DNA of 64,000 nt from Myxococcales bacterium (GTDB lineage: Bacteria > Myxococcota_A > Polyangia > Fen-1088), in the NCBI GenBank assembly GCA_003142855.1, contig PLNW01000139.1, forward strand, positions 1 through 64,000, given 5' to 3'. Of this stretch, positions 47,911 through 55,559 are shown piece by piece. Made by a program: the position numbers and the translations under genes. Position 1 is the first letter of the stretch; every line of letters begins with the position of its first letter. The notes beneath the pieces were generated by a model. It ran no database searches. It was given only the letters and a program-made list of their open reading frames with translations, and was not told the DNA's origin.

Positions 47911-48720
47911 TCACTGGGCTGCCGGCGACGCATCCGGCACGAGCTCGACCTCGAAGATGCGCGGCCACAGCTTACCGGTGAGCGCCAGATGCCCGGTGGC
48001 AGGAAGGTACGCGATTCCATTCAGAACGTCAGAGGTTCGCGCCTCCCCAGGTGCGAGCAGGCCGGAAGCGTCAATCCATCCGGTCACTTCGCCGGTGTGC
48101 GGATCAATGCGTGCGATGTGGTTGTCTTGCCAGATGTTGGCGTAGACGACGCCCTCGACGCATTCCAATTCATTGAGATTGCGCACGGCTCGTCCCGCTC
48201 GACGGACCGCGATCGCGCCGACCTTGGCGAAGCTCTCAGCATCGCGCAACGCGAGCGTATCACTGCCGTCGCTCATGATGAAATGGCGGCCGTCGAAACA
48301 GAGACCCCACCCCTCGCCCTGATAGGAGATCTCCCGTTCCTTATGCAGCGTCGCCAGGTTCCAAACCAGCGCGCGCTGGTTCTGCCAGGTCAATTGAAAC
48401 AGGCGGCCGCCGACCCGCGCCAGTCCCTCGCCAAACAGATCCGCTGGCAAGTCGACCCCGCGCTCGACCACGCCGCTGTCCGGATCCACCCGGCGCAACG
48501 ACGAGCGCCCGTTGAGCCCGGTGCTTTCATAGAATTTGCCTTCGAAAAACAGCAGGCCCTGGGTGAATGCATGGGGATCGTGGGGAAACGTGCGGATAAC
48601 CTTGAGCCGCAGCTTCTCGACTGGGGCGGTTGGTGCGGGCCTAGCGGTCGGCTTGGCGCAGGCAACGAGTGCCCACGAAGCCGCGCAGGCGACCACCGCC
48701 ACTGATATGGGAACCCTCAA
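47911..48720 (-). CDS. Glutaminyl-peptide cyclotransferase (bacterial/plant type)
   Basis: 269 residues in this start. The fold is the five-bladed propeller QC family: FPHDPHAFTQGLLFFEGKFYESTG, FQLTWQNQRALVWNL, ELECVEGVVYANIWQDN and DVLNGIAYLPATGHLALTGK. These convert N-terminal Gln to pyroglutamate on exported proteins. I propose a TTG start at 48720, which gives a lipoprotein-like signal ending ALVACAKP. An ATG at 48867 would add 49 residues of GC-rich low-complexity sequence that overlaps hairpin repeats, and seems less likely. Confidence 0.8.
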   Translation of the reverse strand: MRVPISVAVVACAASWALVACAKPTARPAPTAPVEKLRLKVIRTFPHDPHAFTQGLLFFEGKFYESTGLNGRSSLRRVDPDSGVVERGVDLPADLFGEGLARVGGRLFQLTWQNQRALVWNLATLHKEREISYQGEGWGLCFDGRHFIMSDGSDTLALRDAESFAKVGAIAVRRAGRAVRNLNELECVEGVVYANIWQDNHIARIDPHTGEVTGWIDASGLLAPGEARTSDVLNGIAYLPATGHLALTGKLWPRIFEVELVPDASPAAQ

Positions 48721-48806
48721 AGGGTTGGCTCTGCCCTTCGGCCCCACACGCCCACCCCCACCCCGCTCGCTTCGCTCGGCCTCGCCAAACCCTCCCGCGA
48801 TGGTGC

Positions 48807-48822
48807 GCCGCCGGCGAAGCCG
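48807..48822. repeat. GCCGCCGGCGAAGCCG mini-hairpin
   Basis: A 16-mer containing the self-complementary GGCGAAGCC core, whose GAA triloop form is known to be very stable. The identical 16-mer recurs at 63359-63374, and CCGGCTTCGCCG, the reverse-complement core, at 52592-52603. It lies in the leader of the cyclase gene, close to another hairpin (GCTCGCTTCGCTCG) at 48764-48777. Confidence 0.45.
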
Positions 48823-48905
48823 ACGGGCTCCCCACGCGAGTGGACAGGCATTCCGCCGCAGGGACATGATGGGGGCATGATAGCCGACCATCCCTTGTGG
48901 CACGA

Positions 48906-49562
48906 TCAGAACGCGACCTGAAGGGCAATAGCCTGTTGCAGTCGTGCGAGGAACTCGTCACGCGGGATCTCGGCCGCGCCCAGGACCGCCAGATGGGGCG
49001 TCGGCACCTGGCCATCGAGCAGAACGAAACCACGCTGGCGCAGGTGCTGCACAAGATATACGACCGCAGCCTTCGAGGCATCGGGGCGGCGATGGAACAT
49101 CGATTCGCCTCCGAAGAAGCCCCCGATGCTCACACCGTAGAGACCGCCCACCAGCTCTTCCTTCTCGTAAACCTCGACGCTGTGAGCGGCGCCCCGCCGG
49201 TGGAGATCAGTGTACGCAGCAATGAAATCGTCGGTGATCCAGGTGGTCGGCCGGCTGGGCGTGGGCTCGGCGCACTTGCGCATCACACCCTCAAAATCCC
49301 GGTCGAGCGTGAAGAGCCATCCCGCTCGGCGGATGCGCTTGCGCAGGCTCCTCGATGGGCGATAGCGTTCCAGGTCGAAAACGGCGCGGGGATCGGGAGA
49401 CCACCACGTCACCATCGGATCCGAGGACCAAGGGAACACCCCTTCTCGATACGCACGCAGCAAGCTTTCCGGCGTCACGGCTCCGCCAACTGCCACCAAC
49501 CCATCAATGACGCCACTCGCTAGAATACGCTCCGCGTCATCTTCATCAGAATCTTCTTGCAT
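48906..49562 (-). CDS. aat: Leucyl/phenylalanyl-tRNA-protein transferase
   Basis: 218 residues. The Aat signature is clear: GLVAVGGAVTPESLLRAYREGVFPW near the N-terminus, WWSPDPRAVF, and the central VGGLYGVSIGGFFGGESMFHRRPDASK. The enzyme moves Leu or Phe from tRNA to proteins with N-terminal Lys or Arg, marking them for ClpAP degradation. ATG at 49562 is used; a GTG lies two codons upstream. No clpA or clpS is adjacent. Confidence 0.96.
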   Translation of the reverse strand: MQEDSDEDDAERILASGVIDGLVAVGGAVTPESLLRAYREGVFPWSSDPMVTWWSPDPRAVFDLERYRPSRSLRKRIRRAGWLFTLDRDFEGVMRKCAEPTPSRPTTWITDDFIAAYTDLHRRGAAHSVEVYEKEELVGGLYGVSIGGFFGGESMFHRRPDASKAAVVYLVQHLRQRGFVLLDGQVPTPHLAVLGAAEIPRDEFLARLQQAIALQVAF

Positions 49563-49624
49563 GTCCACCAGAGTCTTGCTACTGAATCGCTGCCTGACAA
49601 TTATCGCAGCGCCTCATGGGTGTC

Positions 49625-49646
49625 TCAGCACCGGCGCTGATTTTTT
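49625..49646 (+). terminator. Hairpin plus T-run without an obvious upstream gene
   Basis: A 5-bp stem (TCAGC/GCTGA) with a 6-base loop is followed by six T, a terminator-like shape on the plus strand. The gene to its left is on the minus strand, so there is no coding transcript to end. It may end a read-through or small RNA, or be chance. Confidence 0.35.
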
Positions 49647-49724
49647 CACTTTTCTTTTCGGATTCGAGTAAGGTACCGCCCCTGAGAGACCTATTTAGAA
49701 GAGTTCAAACCAGGAGACAAGGCT

Positions 49725-50168
49725 ATGATGAGGAAGCTTGCTGTAACAGTATTTGCGATGTCGCTCACGGTAGTTGGCTGCGGCAGTAGCAGCACGACCA
49801 AGGTGACAGATGCTGGCAAGAAGGATGCGATTACCCCGGTTGCCGACACTGGCTCGACCCCCGATGTGATCAATCCGGCGGGACCTGAGGCGGGACCGGA
49901 CACGGTACTAACAGTGCCGCCAGACGCCGCGGTTGACGTCAACAATGTTACAGGTCCAGAGGTTGGCACGACCCCCGATGGTGGTGCAGACGCTCAGGAT
50001 AGCGGTTCCGTTAGTGGTCCCGATGGGCCGAAACTCGATGCTCCCAAACTCGACGCCATTGACGCTCCCAGCCCCAAGCTTGACGGTCCAGATGCCGACC
50101 GCCCGGACAGTGAGACTGGCGACGGTGGCGACGGTGGCGACGGTGGCGACGGCGGCGAAGTCGGCTAG
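49725..50168 (+). CDS. Asp/Gly/Pro-rich lipoprotein
   Basis: 147 residues. ATG-ATG at 49725/49728 after AGGAGA. The lipoprotein signal ends LTVVGC. The mature chain is disordered and rich in Asp, Gly, Pro and Thr, ending in a GGD tandem repeat. No domain. A strong terminator follows at 50208-50256, which suggests it is highly expressed as a single-gene unit. The AT-rich 100 bp upstream probably contains its promoter. Surface or periplasmic role unknown. Confidence 0.72.
   Translation: MMRKLAVTVFAMSLTVVGCGSSSTTKVTDAGKKDAITPVADTGSTPDVINPAGPEAGPDTVLTVPPDAAVDVNNVTGPEVGTTPDGGADAQDSGSVSGPDGPKLDAPKLDAIDAPSPKLDGPDADRPDSETGDGGDGGDGGDGGEVG
50118..50153 (+). repeat. Four 9-bp repeats encoding Gly-Asp-Gly
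   Basis: Four head-to-tail copies of GGCGACGGT (the last ends in GGC) encode a GDG tandem at the end of the Asp-rich lipoprotein. Such arrays can change length by slippage without shifting the frame. Confidence 0.8.
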
Positions 50169-50207
50169 GACCGAGTCACTTCGCGCGGCTTGACCGCGCG
50201 CCAAGAC

Positions 50208-50256
50208 AAGGGACTGGATCCAACCTGGAAGGGTTGGGCTAGTCCCTTTCTTTTTG
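50208..50256 (+). terminator. Intrinsic terminator after the Asp-rich lipoprotein gene
   Basis: A perfect 8-bp outer stem (AAGGGACT at 50208-50215, AGTCCCTT at 50241-50248) encloses a second stem (CCAACC/GGTTGG), followed by CTTTTT. This is a strong rho-independent terminator 40 bp after the stop at 50168. It isolates the lipoprotein from the downstream pilin. Confidence 0.85.
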
Positions 50257-50404
50257 GACGTGTTTTGTCCATCCAACAGGCCAAAATCTCGTCGCAGGGA
50301 CGAAAATTGGTCGGCGCAGACGAGGTCTCGCAACGACCACTAGCCTGTCCATTCTTCAGAGTTATCTGACGGTTCGGCGGACGCGTCGCCGTTTTCTTGC
50401 GCGG

Positions 50405-50419
50405 TGGCACGTGTGATGC
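50405..50419 (+). promoter_or_regulatory. Sigma-54-type promoter for the pilin gene
   Basis: TGGCACGTGTGATGC matches the sigma-54 consensus: GG at -24 and GC at -12 with the correct 12-bp distance. It predicts a start near 50431, leaving a leader of about 10 bases with GGAAGG before the pilin ATG at 50441. Sigma-54 control of pilA is known in Myxococcus and Pseudomonas. The very short leader is the main doubt. Confidence 0.55.
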
Positions 50420-50440
50420 AAGAATGGCTGTCGGAAGGCC

Positions 50441-50980
50441 ATGCGAAACAAGAAGAGCAGCGGATTCACTCTGGTGGAACTCATGATCGTGGTGGCGATC
50501 ATCGGAATCCTTGCCGCGATCGCGATCCCTGCCTTCACCAAATACATCAGGAAATCGCGCACAGCCGAGGCTGCCGGTTTTCTGAACAAGGAATGGGCAG
50601 GGTCACTTACCTACTACATGACCGACTTCTCGGGTGGTGCTGCCGCAGTCCTGCCACGCCAGTTCCCGGGCCCAACTGGAGCCTGGGAGTCGGCCACTGA
50701 TTGCTGCTACTTGGCAGGGGAGCGCTGCCCAGGCAGCGCGACTTTCTGGGGGAGTGACCCGGTCTGGTTGGCGCTGAAGTTCTCTCTTCCCGATCCCCAT
50801 TCCTACATGCCGGGGTATTCGGGATCTGGCCAGGGGGTCGATTCGCAGTTCACCGCCTACGCTTTGGGCAACCTCAACTGCAACGCCACACGGTCCGAGT
50901 TCATTCGAGTTGGCCAGGTCACTAGCACCGGCGATGTGACCGGGGCCTACCAGCCAGTTGTGATAAACGAGCTCGAGTAG
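50441..50980 (+). CDS. Type IV pilin (PilA-like)
   Basis: 179 residues. The prepilin leader MRNKKSSG is followed by [20 protein letters not shown], with Gly at -1 and Glu at +5 of the mature chain, the prepilin-peptidase and assembly signature. The hydrophobic N-terminal helix (about 25 residues) is followed by a globular domain with four Cys, including a CC pair and GERC, probably disulfide-linked. It fits a major or minor pilin. No other pilus gene is in the window. A sigma-54-like promoter lies just upstream. Confidence 0.93.
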   Translation: MRNKKSSGFTLVELMIVVAIIGILAAIAIPAFTKYIRKSRTAEAAGFLNKEWAGSLTYYMTDFSGGAAAVLPRQFPGPTGAWESATDCCYLAGERCPGSATFWGSDPVWLALKFSLPDPHSYMPGYSGSGQGVDSQFTAYALGNLNCNATRSEFIRVGQVTSTGDVTGAYQPVVINELE

Positions 50981-51112
50981 TCTCCCCTGCGCTACGGAAC
51001 TTGCCGCCGGTATGGCACCGGGGGCGTGTACGGTCTGCGCAGCCGGTCCCGGGCTCAGCAGTTGAGATGCCAAGTGCGGGCCAGATTGTGTAGTCTCTAG
51101 GCCAGCATCGTC

Positions 51113-51979
51113 ATGGCCTCGCCTCCCTCTCTCACCGCGACTCTCTTGGTCAGCTGTCGGGACCGCACCGGCCTGGTCGCAGCGCTGTCAAACTTCGTCT
51201 TTCAGCACGGCGGCAACATTCTGGATGCCGACCAACACGCGGAGAGTGAAAGCGGCGAGTTCTTCATGCGCCTGGTTTGGGATTTGAGCGGGTTCCAGCT
51301 CGATCGCCAGGCCACCCAGGCCGGGATTGAGGCACTCGCCCGCCAGTTCGACCTGCGTTGGGAGCTGACCTTCTCAGACGCGCGGCCGCGGGTCGCTGTG
51401 ATGGTCAGCAAGTCTTCGCATTGCTTGTACGACTTGATGCTCTGCCAGCAGTTGGGAGACTTGGGCGGCGAGATCGTCAGGATCGTCTCGAACCACGACA
51501 CTCTGTCCGATGTGTGCACGCATTTTGATGTGCCGCTGACGGTGATCCCGGTGGAGCGAGACCAGAAAGCGGCAGCCGAGGCCCAGCAACTGGCGCTGCT
51601 GGACGGGCTGCGCATCGACCTGGTTGTGCTCGCACGCTACATGCAGATTCTGTCGCCCGCATTCGTGGAGCGCTGGCAGGGACGCATCATCAACATCCAC
51701 CACTCGTTCCTGCCCGCCTTCGCAGGCGCGCGACCCTACCAGCAGGCCCAACAACGCGGGGTGAAAGTCATCGGTGCCACAGCCCATTACGTGACTGCGG
51801 ACCTGGACCAAGGCCCGATTATCGAGCAGGACGTGTGCCGAGTCTCTCATCGCGACACGGTCGAAGACATGATGCGCAAGGGGCGAGAGCTGGAACGACT
51901 GGTGCTCACCCGGGCGGTGCGCCTCCACCTTCAGCGGCGGGTTCTGGTCTCTGGCAACCGCACCATCGTGTTTGGTTGA
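51113..51979 (+). CDS. purU: Formyltetrahydrofolate deformylase
   Basis: 288 residues. An N-terminal ACT domain (about 1-90; LLVSCRDRTGLVAALSNFVFQHGGNI) is followed by a formyltransferase-fold catalytic domain with Asn-His-Asp residues in INIHHSFLPAFAGARPY and DLDQGPIIEQD. It splits 10-formyl-THF to formate and THF, balancing one-carbon pools and feeding purine synthesis. Length and domain order match PurU. The downstream promoter -35 overlaps its stop. Confidence 0.96.
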   Translation: MASPPSLTATLLVSCRDRTGLVAALSNFVFQHGGNILDADQHAESESGEFFMRLVWDLSGFQLDRQATQAGIEALARQFDLRWELTFSDARPRVAVMVSKSSHCLYDLMLCQQLGDLGGEIVRIVSNHDTLSDVCTHFDVPLTVIPVERDQKAAAEAQQLALLDGLRIDLVVLARYMQILSPAFVERWQGRIINIHHSFLPAFAGARPYQQAQQRGVKVIGATAHYVTADLDQGPIIEQDVCRVSHRDTVEDMMRKGRELERLVLTRAVRLHLQRRVLVSGNRTIVFG

Positions 51980-52005
51980 CTCGCGACGCCTCTGTCAACG
52001 ATAAT
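51976..52005 (+). promoter_or_regulatory. Sigma-70-type promoter for the 52052 gene
   Basis: TTGACT (51976-51981), an 18-bp spacer and GATAAT (52000-52005) differ from the consensus by one base in each box. It predicts a start near 52012, and AGGAAGGAGA lies before the ATG at 52052. The -35 overlaps the stop codon of purU. Confidence 0.55.
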
Positions 52006-52051
52006 CTATATTATTGGGCTGTGCGGTTTCGCCGGAAGGAAGGAGATCCTC

Positions 52052-52564
52052 ATGAAGATCTGGCTGGTCGCAGTCGTACTGCTGGCGGCAACAAGCGCCG
52101 GCGCAGCACCCAAGAAGGCTGCCAAGGAAGCAGCCACAAAGCCCACGGTGGATCCCAACATAGACGTGGCCAAGGTCCACGGCGGTAAGGTCTGGGTGAT
52201 GTCTGATTCCATCCCCACGAGCGAGGGAGGGGAGCTGGCGAAATGGCTGACCGCGCACCCGGCGAACGCGGAACTCACCTGCAAGAACAATGAGGACAGG
52301 TGGGCGATCAACTTTCTGGCCGTGTTCAAGAAGCCGCCGGCCAAAGGCCCGATAACGGTCATGTTGGTCGACAAGAAAGAGCCGAGAATCATTGTCGATC
52401 AATTCTCACCGCAGACACCTGGCGGAGCCTTGGTCTACCAGGAAGGCTACGACCTGGAACAGAACAACGGATTCAACAAGGGCCACACCTACGTCATCCG
52501 GGTGGGACAGCTCATCAAGGGCAAGTTCCAACTCTACGCAAGCGGCGACATCACGCTCAAGTAG
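52052..52564 (+). CDS. Secreted protein of unknown function
   Basis: 170 residues with a signal peptide (cleaved near residue 19, SAGA) and an unusually strong AAGGAGG-like site before the start. The mature chain begins with a Lys/Ala-rich segment, then a compact beta-rich domain with one Cys (AELTCKNNEDRWAINF, and RIIVDQFSPQTPGGALVYQ). I do not recognise the domain. The strong promoter and ribosome site suggest high expression. Confidence 0.72.
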   Translation: MKIWLVAVVLLAATSAGAAPKKAAKEAATKPTVDPNIDVAKVHGGKVWVMSDSIPTSEGGELAKWLTAHPANAELTCKNNEDRWAINFLAVFKKPPAKGPITVMLVDKKEPRIIVDQFSPQTPGGALVYQEGYDLEQNNGFNKGHTYVIRVGQLIKGKFQLYASGDITLK

Positions 52565-52591
52565 CCGACCGCGACCGAGGCGTGGGTTCCT

Positions 52592-52603
52592 CCGGCTTCG
52601 CCG
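52592..52603. repeat. CCGGCTTCGCCG mini-hairpin
   Basis: A 12-base hairpin (GGC-TTC-GCC core) in the gap between two plus-strand genes. Its reverse complement core is in the 48807 and 63359 elements, so it may belong to one dispersed family. Confidence 0.4.
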
Positions 52604-52653
52604 TGCTACGATTGCATCGTCTGCCCCCGACCTAGTGCAGGCGAAAACCGCCA

Positions 52654-54081
52654 TTGGCTAGCGACCCTGACCGCAAAAGACCCCACCCTCGCCCTGGCGA
52701 TGAGCTGTGCGTGACCGTCGACCGCCTGGCCTACGGGGGCGAGGCGGTGGGCCGGCACCAAGGGCTCGTGGTGTTTGTTTCAGGCGCAGCGCCGGGCGAA
52801 ACGGTGCGTGTGCGCGTGCGACGGGTGCAGCGGCGGCATGTGGAGGCGGATGTTGTCTCAGTTGAGAAAGCTTCACCCGAACGAGTGACACCGCGCTGTG
52901 CGCACTTCGCGCAGGGCTGCGGCGGCTGTACCTGGCAGCACGTTGACTACGCCTGCCAGTTGCGGGCCAAGGAAACCGCTGTGCGCGACAGTCTGGCCCG
53001 GCTGGGCGGGCTGCGGGATCCGCCCTTGCTCCCCATCATCCCCGCACCCAGTCCCTGGAACTACCGCAACAAGATGGAGTTCGCCTTCAACCCGGACGGC
53101 GTGCTCGGCCTGCATCCGCGCGGAGCTTGGCACAGCATTCTGCCCCTGCGTGAGTGTTCCTTGGCGCCACCCCTGACGGTCGCGCTGGTCAAGGCCGCGC
53201 AGACCTTCGCGCGAGAGGCGAATTTGTCGCTGCACGACCCGCGTACCCATCAGGGGCTGCTGCGTGAGCTGGTTGTGCGCCACAGCCGAGGCACCGGGGA
53301 AACCATGCTCGGCATTGTCACCAGCCCGGGACCCTTCGACGCGGCGGCCGCCATGGCCGAACGTCTGGCAGCGGTCGACACCAGCGTGGTGAGTGTCGTG
53401 CGCAGCATCCGCGCCTCGGCAGACACCTCGGCTCCTTTGCAGCAGACCACGCTGCTCCGTGGCCAGGACCACATCACCGAAACCATTGGCGGCCTGCGCT
53501 TTGGCATCGGCGTGGAGACCTTCTTTCAAACCAACTCGGTGCAGGCCGAACGTCTGGTGGCCCTGGTGCGCGAGCTGGCTGGCGACGGATCCGGGGCGTT
53601 GATCATCGACGTCTACTGTGGCGTGGGCATGTTCACCCTGGCGCTGGCCTCGGCCGGCACCAAGGTCGTGGGCATCGAGCTGTCGGCCAGCTCTGTCGCA
53701 GCAGCGCGAATCAATGCTGAGAACAACGGCCTGCACGAAGCCCAGTTTCTCGCCGGTGATGCGCGCACGGTCTTGCCTCAGGTGCTGGCCGAACACGGGA
53801 CTCCCCGCGTGGTGGTGCTCGATCCGCCACGCGCCGGCGCCGGGGGCAAGGTCATGCGGCGAATTGCCCGCGCGGCGCCTGCGCGAATCATCTACGTGTC
53901 GTGCAATCCCACCACGCTGGCACGTGATCTGGTCGAGCTTGAGCCCTTCGGCTACCGTGTCTCCGTGGTGCAACCGCTGGATCTGTTTCCCCAGACCTAT
54001 CACGTGGAGACCGTGGTCGCGCTCGACCGCCATGCTATCCTGAGTGACTCGGTTCCGCCGTCGGCGCGTGAGCCGGAGTGA
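52654..54081 (+). CDS. RlmD/TrmA-type rRNA/tRNA (uracil-5-)-methyltransferase
   Basis: 475 residues from a TTG start. An N-terminal TRAM RNA-binding domain (DELCVTVDRLAYGGEAVGR) is followed by Cys residues of a 4Fe-4S cluster (PRCAHFAQGCGGCTWQH). The SAM-binding domain has DVYCGVGMFTLALA, DPPRAG with the catalytic Asp, and SCNPTTLARDL with the nucleophilic Cys. These are the marks of 23S rRNA m5U methyltransferases (RlmD/RumA and relatives). Which uridine it modifies cannot be read from sequence. The TTG start has no better alternative nearby. Confidence 0.92.
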   Translation: MASDPDRKRPHPRPGDELCVTVDRLAYGGEAVGRHQGLVVFVSGAAPGETVRVRVRRVQRRHVEADVVSVEKASPERVTPRCAHFAQGCGGCTWQHVDYACQLRAKETAVRDSLARLGGLRDPPLLPIIPAPSPWNYRNKMEFAFNPDGVLGLHPRGAWHSILPLRECSLAPPLTVALVKAAQTFAREANLSLHDPRTHQGLLRELVVRHSRGTGETMLGIVTSPGPFDAAAAMAERLAAVDTSVVSVVRSIRASADTSAPLQQTTLLRGQDHITETIGGLRFGIGVETFFQTNSVQAERLVALVRELAGDGSGALIIDVYCGVGMFTLALASAGTKVVGIELSASSVAAARINAENNGLHEAQFLAGDARTVLPQVLAEHGTPRVVVLDPPRAGAGGKVMRRIARAAPARIIYVSCNPTTLARDLVELEPFGYRVSVVQPLDLFPQTYHVETVVALDRHAILSDSVPPSAREPE

Positions 54082-54094
54082 ACCTCCCCGTGTC

Positions 54095-55144
54095 ATGAAG
54101 CGTGCGCGCAACCCCGTCTCCCTTTCCGGCATTCTCAAGGGAATCCCGCGCGGGTTCGATGCCAAGCCGATTTGGGCGCAGATCAACGTCACCTGGCGAT
54201 GCAACCTGACCTGCCACTACTGCACCGAGTACGACAACAGCAAGGGTCACGTCCCGGCGTCCGAGATATACGCCCGCATCGACCGCTGCAAGGAACTGGG
54301 GGTGATTCACACCGATCTCATCGGTGGCGAGCCGCTCTTGCACCCCGACATTTTCCCCCTCATGCGCCACGTGGTGCATAGCGGGATGTCGACCGGGATG
54401 ACCACGAATGGATTTCTGCTGACCGAGGACAAGCTGGACGCGCTCATCGACCTGGGCATGGGGCGCATTCAGATCTCAATCGATGGCCTGAACCCGTCGC
54501 CGGAAACCCCCAAGTCGTTGCGAACCCTGCGCAACAAGATCGACATGGTCGCGCGCCGGGGGCTGTGGTTCTACGTGGCGGCGGTGCTATGTCCTGAAAC
54601 GCTGGACGAAGTGATTCCGCTGGCCGAGCACTGTTTCGATCTGGGGGTGCCCATCTTCTTCTCGGTGGTGCACGAACGCGGCCGGCTGCAGCCAGGGCCA
54701 TTCAACGAGAGGTACCTGCAGAAGCTGCACTGGCTGAGGCAGAAGAAGCGTGAGGGGAAGCCCATCTCCAACCCGTACTATCTCATCCGCTATTTCGAGC
54801 GCGCCTTGGCCGGCCGACCCATGCGCTGGACCTGCCGCGGGGGCAACAAGGCCTTCTATGTCTCGCCCGAGGGAAATTTCCAGTACTGCTACCACGTCGC
54901 GCCCCTGCGCCCCTTCGCGCAGGTCACCGCGCAAGACATCCGCAATTCGCGCGGACGCAAAGGCTGCGAGGACGGCTGCGGCGTGGATTGCATGATTCGG
55001 ACCTCGCTGCCGTTCTCCAACCGCGCCTGGGTTATCGGACACGAGATGGCGGAGCGGGCGCGCGGGCTAGGCAGCCGGCTCGGGCTGACCGGATCGAAAA
55101 CTACGCCGCCGCCGGTTGACCCGGTCGGGAGAAACGCGGGTTAA
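54095..55144 (+). CDS. Radical SAM protein with Cys-rich C-terminal domain
   Basis: 349 residues. The radical SAM cluster motif is CNLTCHYC near residue 42, in a TIM-barrel with GGEPLLHP and ISIDGL. The C-terminal region has extra Cys (TCRGGNK, QYCYH, CEDGCGVDC), resembling a SPASM or twitch auxiliary-cluster domain. It lies 13 bp after the methyltransferase and overlaps the end of the convergent GtrA gene by 44 bp. Substrate unknown; peptide or small-molecule modification are both possible. Confidence 0.88.
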   Translation: MKRARNPVSLSGILKGIPRGFDAKPIWAQINVTWRCNLTCHYCTEYDNSKGHVPASEIYARIDRCKELGVIHTDLIGGEPLLHPDIFPLMRHVVHSGMSTGMTTNGFLLTEDKLDALIDLGMGRIQISIDGLNPSPETPKSLRTLRNKIDMVARRGLWFYVAAVLCPETLDEVIPLAEHCFDLGVPIFFSVVHERGRLQPGPFNERYLQKLHWLRQKKREGKPISNPYYLIRYFERALAGRPMRWTCRGGNKAFYVSPEGNFQYCYHVAPLRPFAQVTAQDIRNSRGRKGCEDGCGVDCMIRTSLPFSNRAWVIGHEMAERARGLGSRLGLTGSKTTPPPVDPVGRNAG

Positions 55145-55559
55145 ACACCACCCAGCGGTTCATCGGATAGTTCCAACCGAGATAGACCAATGCCGCCACC
55201 AGGAGTTTCGAGACGGGATAGGGCAGACCGAGAAAACGCGTGAAGATCCACACGCCGCCGGTGTGCAACCCGGACGCGGCCACCTGAACCAGGACGAAGC
55301 GAAGAAACTGCATCGAGCGTGGCTGCCAGGCCACGCGAAAGGTCCACCAGCGGTTGATGGAGAAATTAGAAAGTGAGCCGACGACCGTGGCAATCCAGGT
55401 GGCCAGCACGTAGTCGACACCGGCCAGCTCGACCAGACTGGTCAAGGTGAAAAAATCCAGCCCAATGGTGAAAGTCGAGGTGAGCGAGTTGCGTACAAAC
55501 GTGCCCCGAACCGGCGCGCTCGGTGGCGACGACGGCGCGGGCGCGACCACGGCGTTCAA
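55101..55559 (-). CDS. GtrA-like membrane protein
   Basis: 152 residues with four predicted helices and the GtrA-type elements VGSLSNFSINRWWTF and GWNYPMNRWVVF. GtrA proteins are small flippase-like partners in O-antigen or wall-polymer glycosylation. I use a TTG at 55559 whose bases overlap the exporter stop (TTGA) with GAAGGG upstream; a GTG at 55550 is an alternative. It is co-transcribed with the MMPL exporter and ends 44 bp inside the convergent radical SAM gene. Confidence 0.85.
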   Translation of the reverse strand: MNAVVAPAPSSPPSAPVRGTFVRNSLTSTFTIGLDFFTLTSLVELAGVDYVLATWIATVVGSLSNFSINRWWTFRVAWQPRSMQFLRFVLVQVAASGLHTGGVWIFTRFLGLPYPVSKLLVAALVYLGWNYPMNRWVVFNPRFSRPGQPAAA

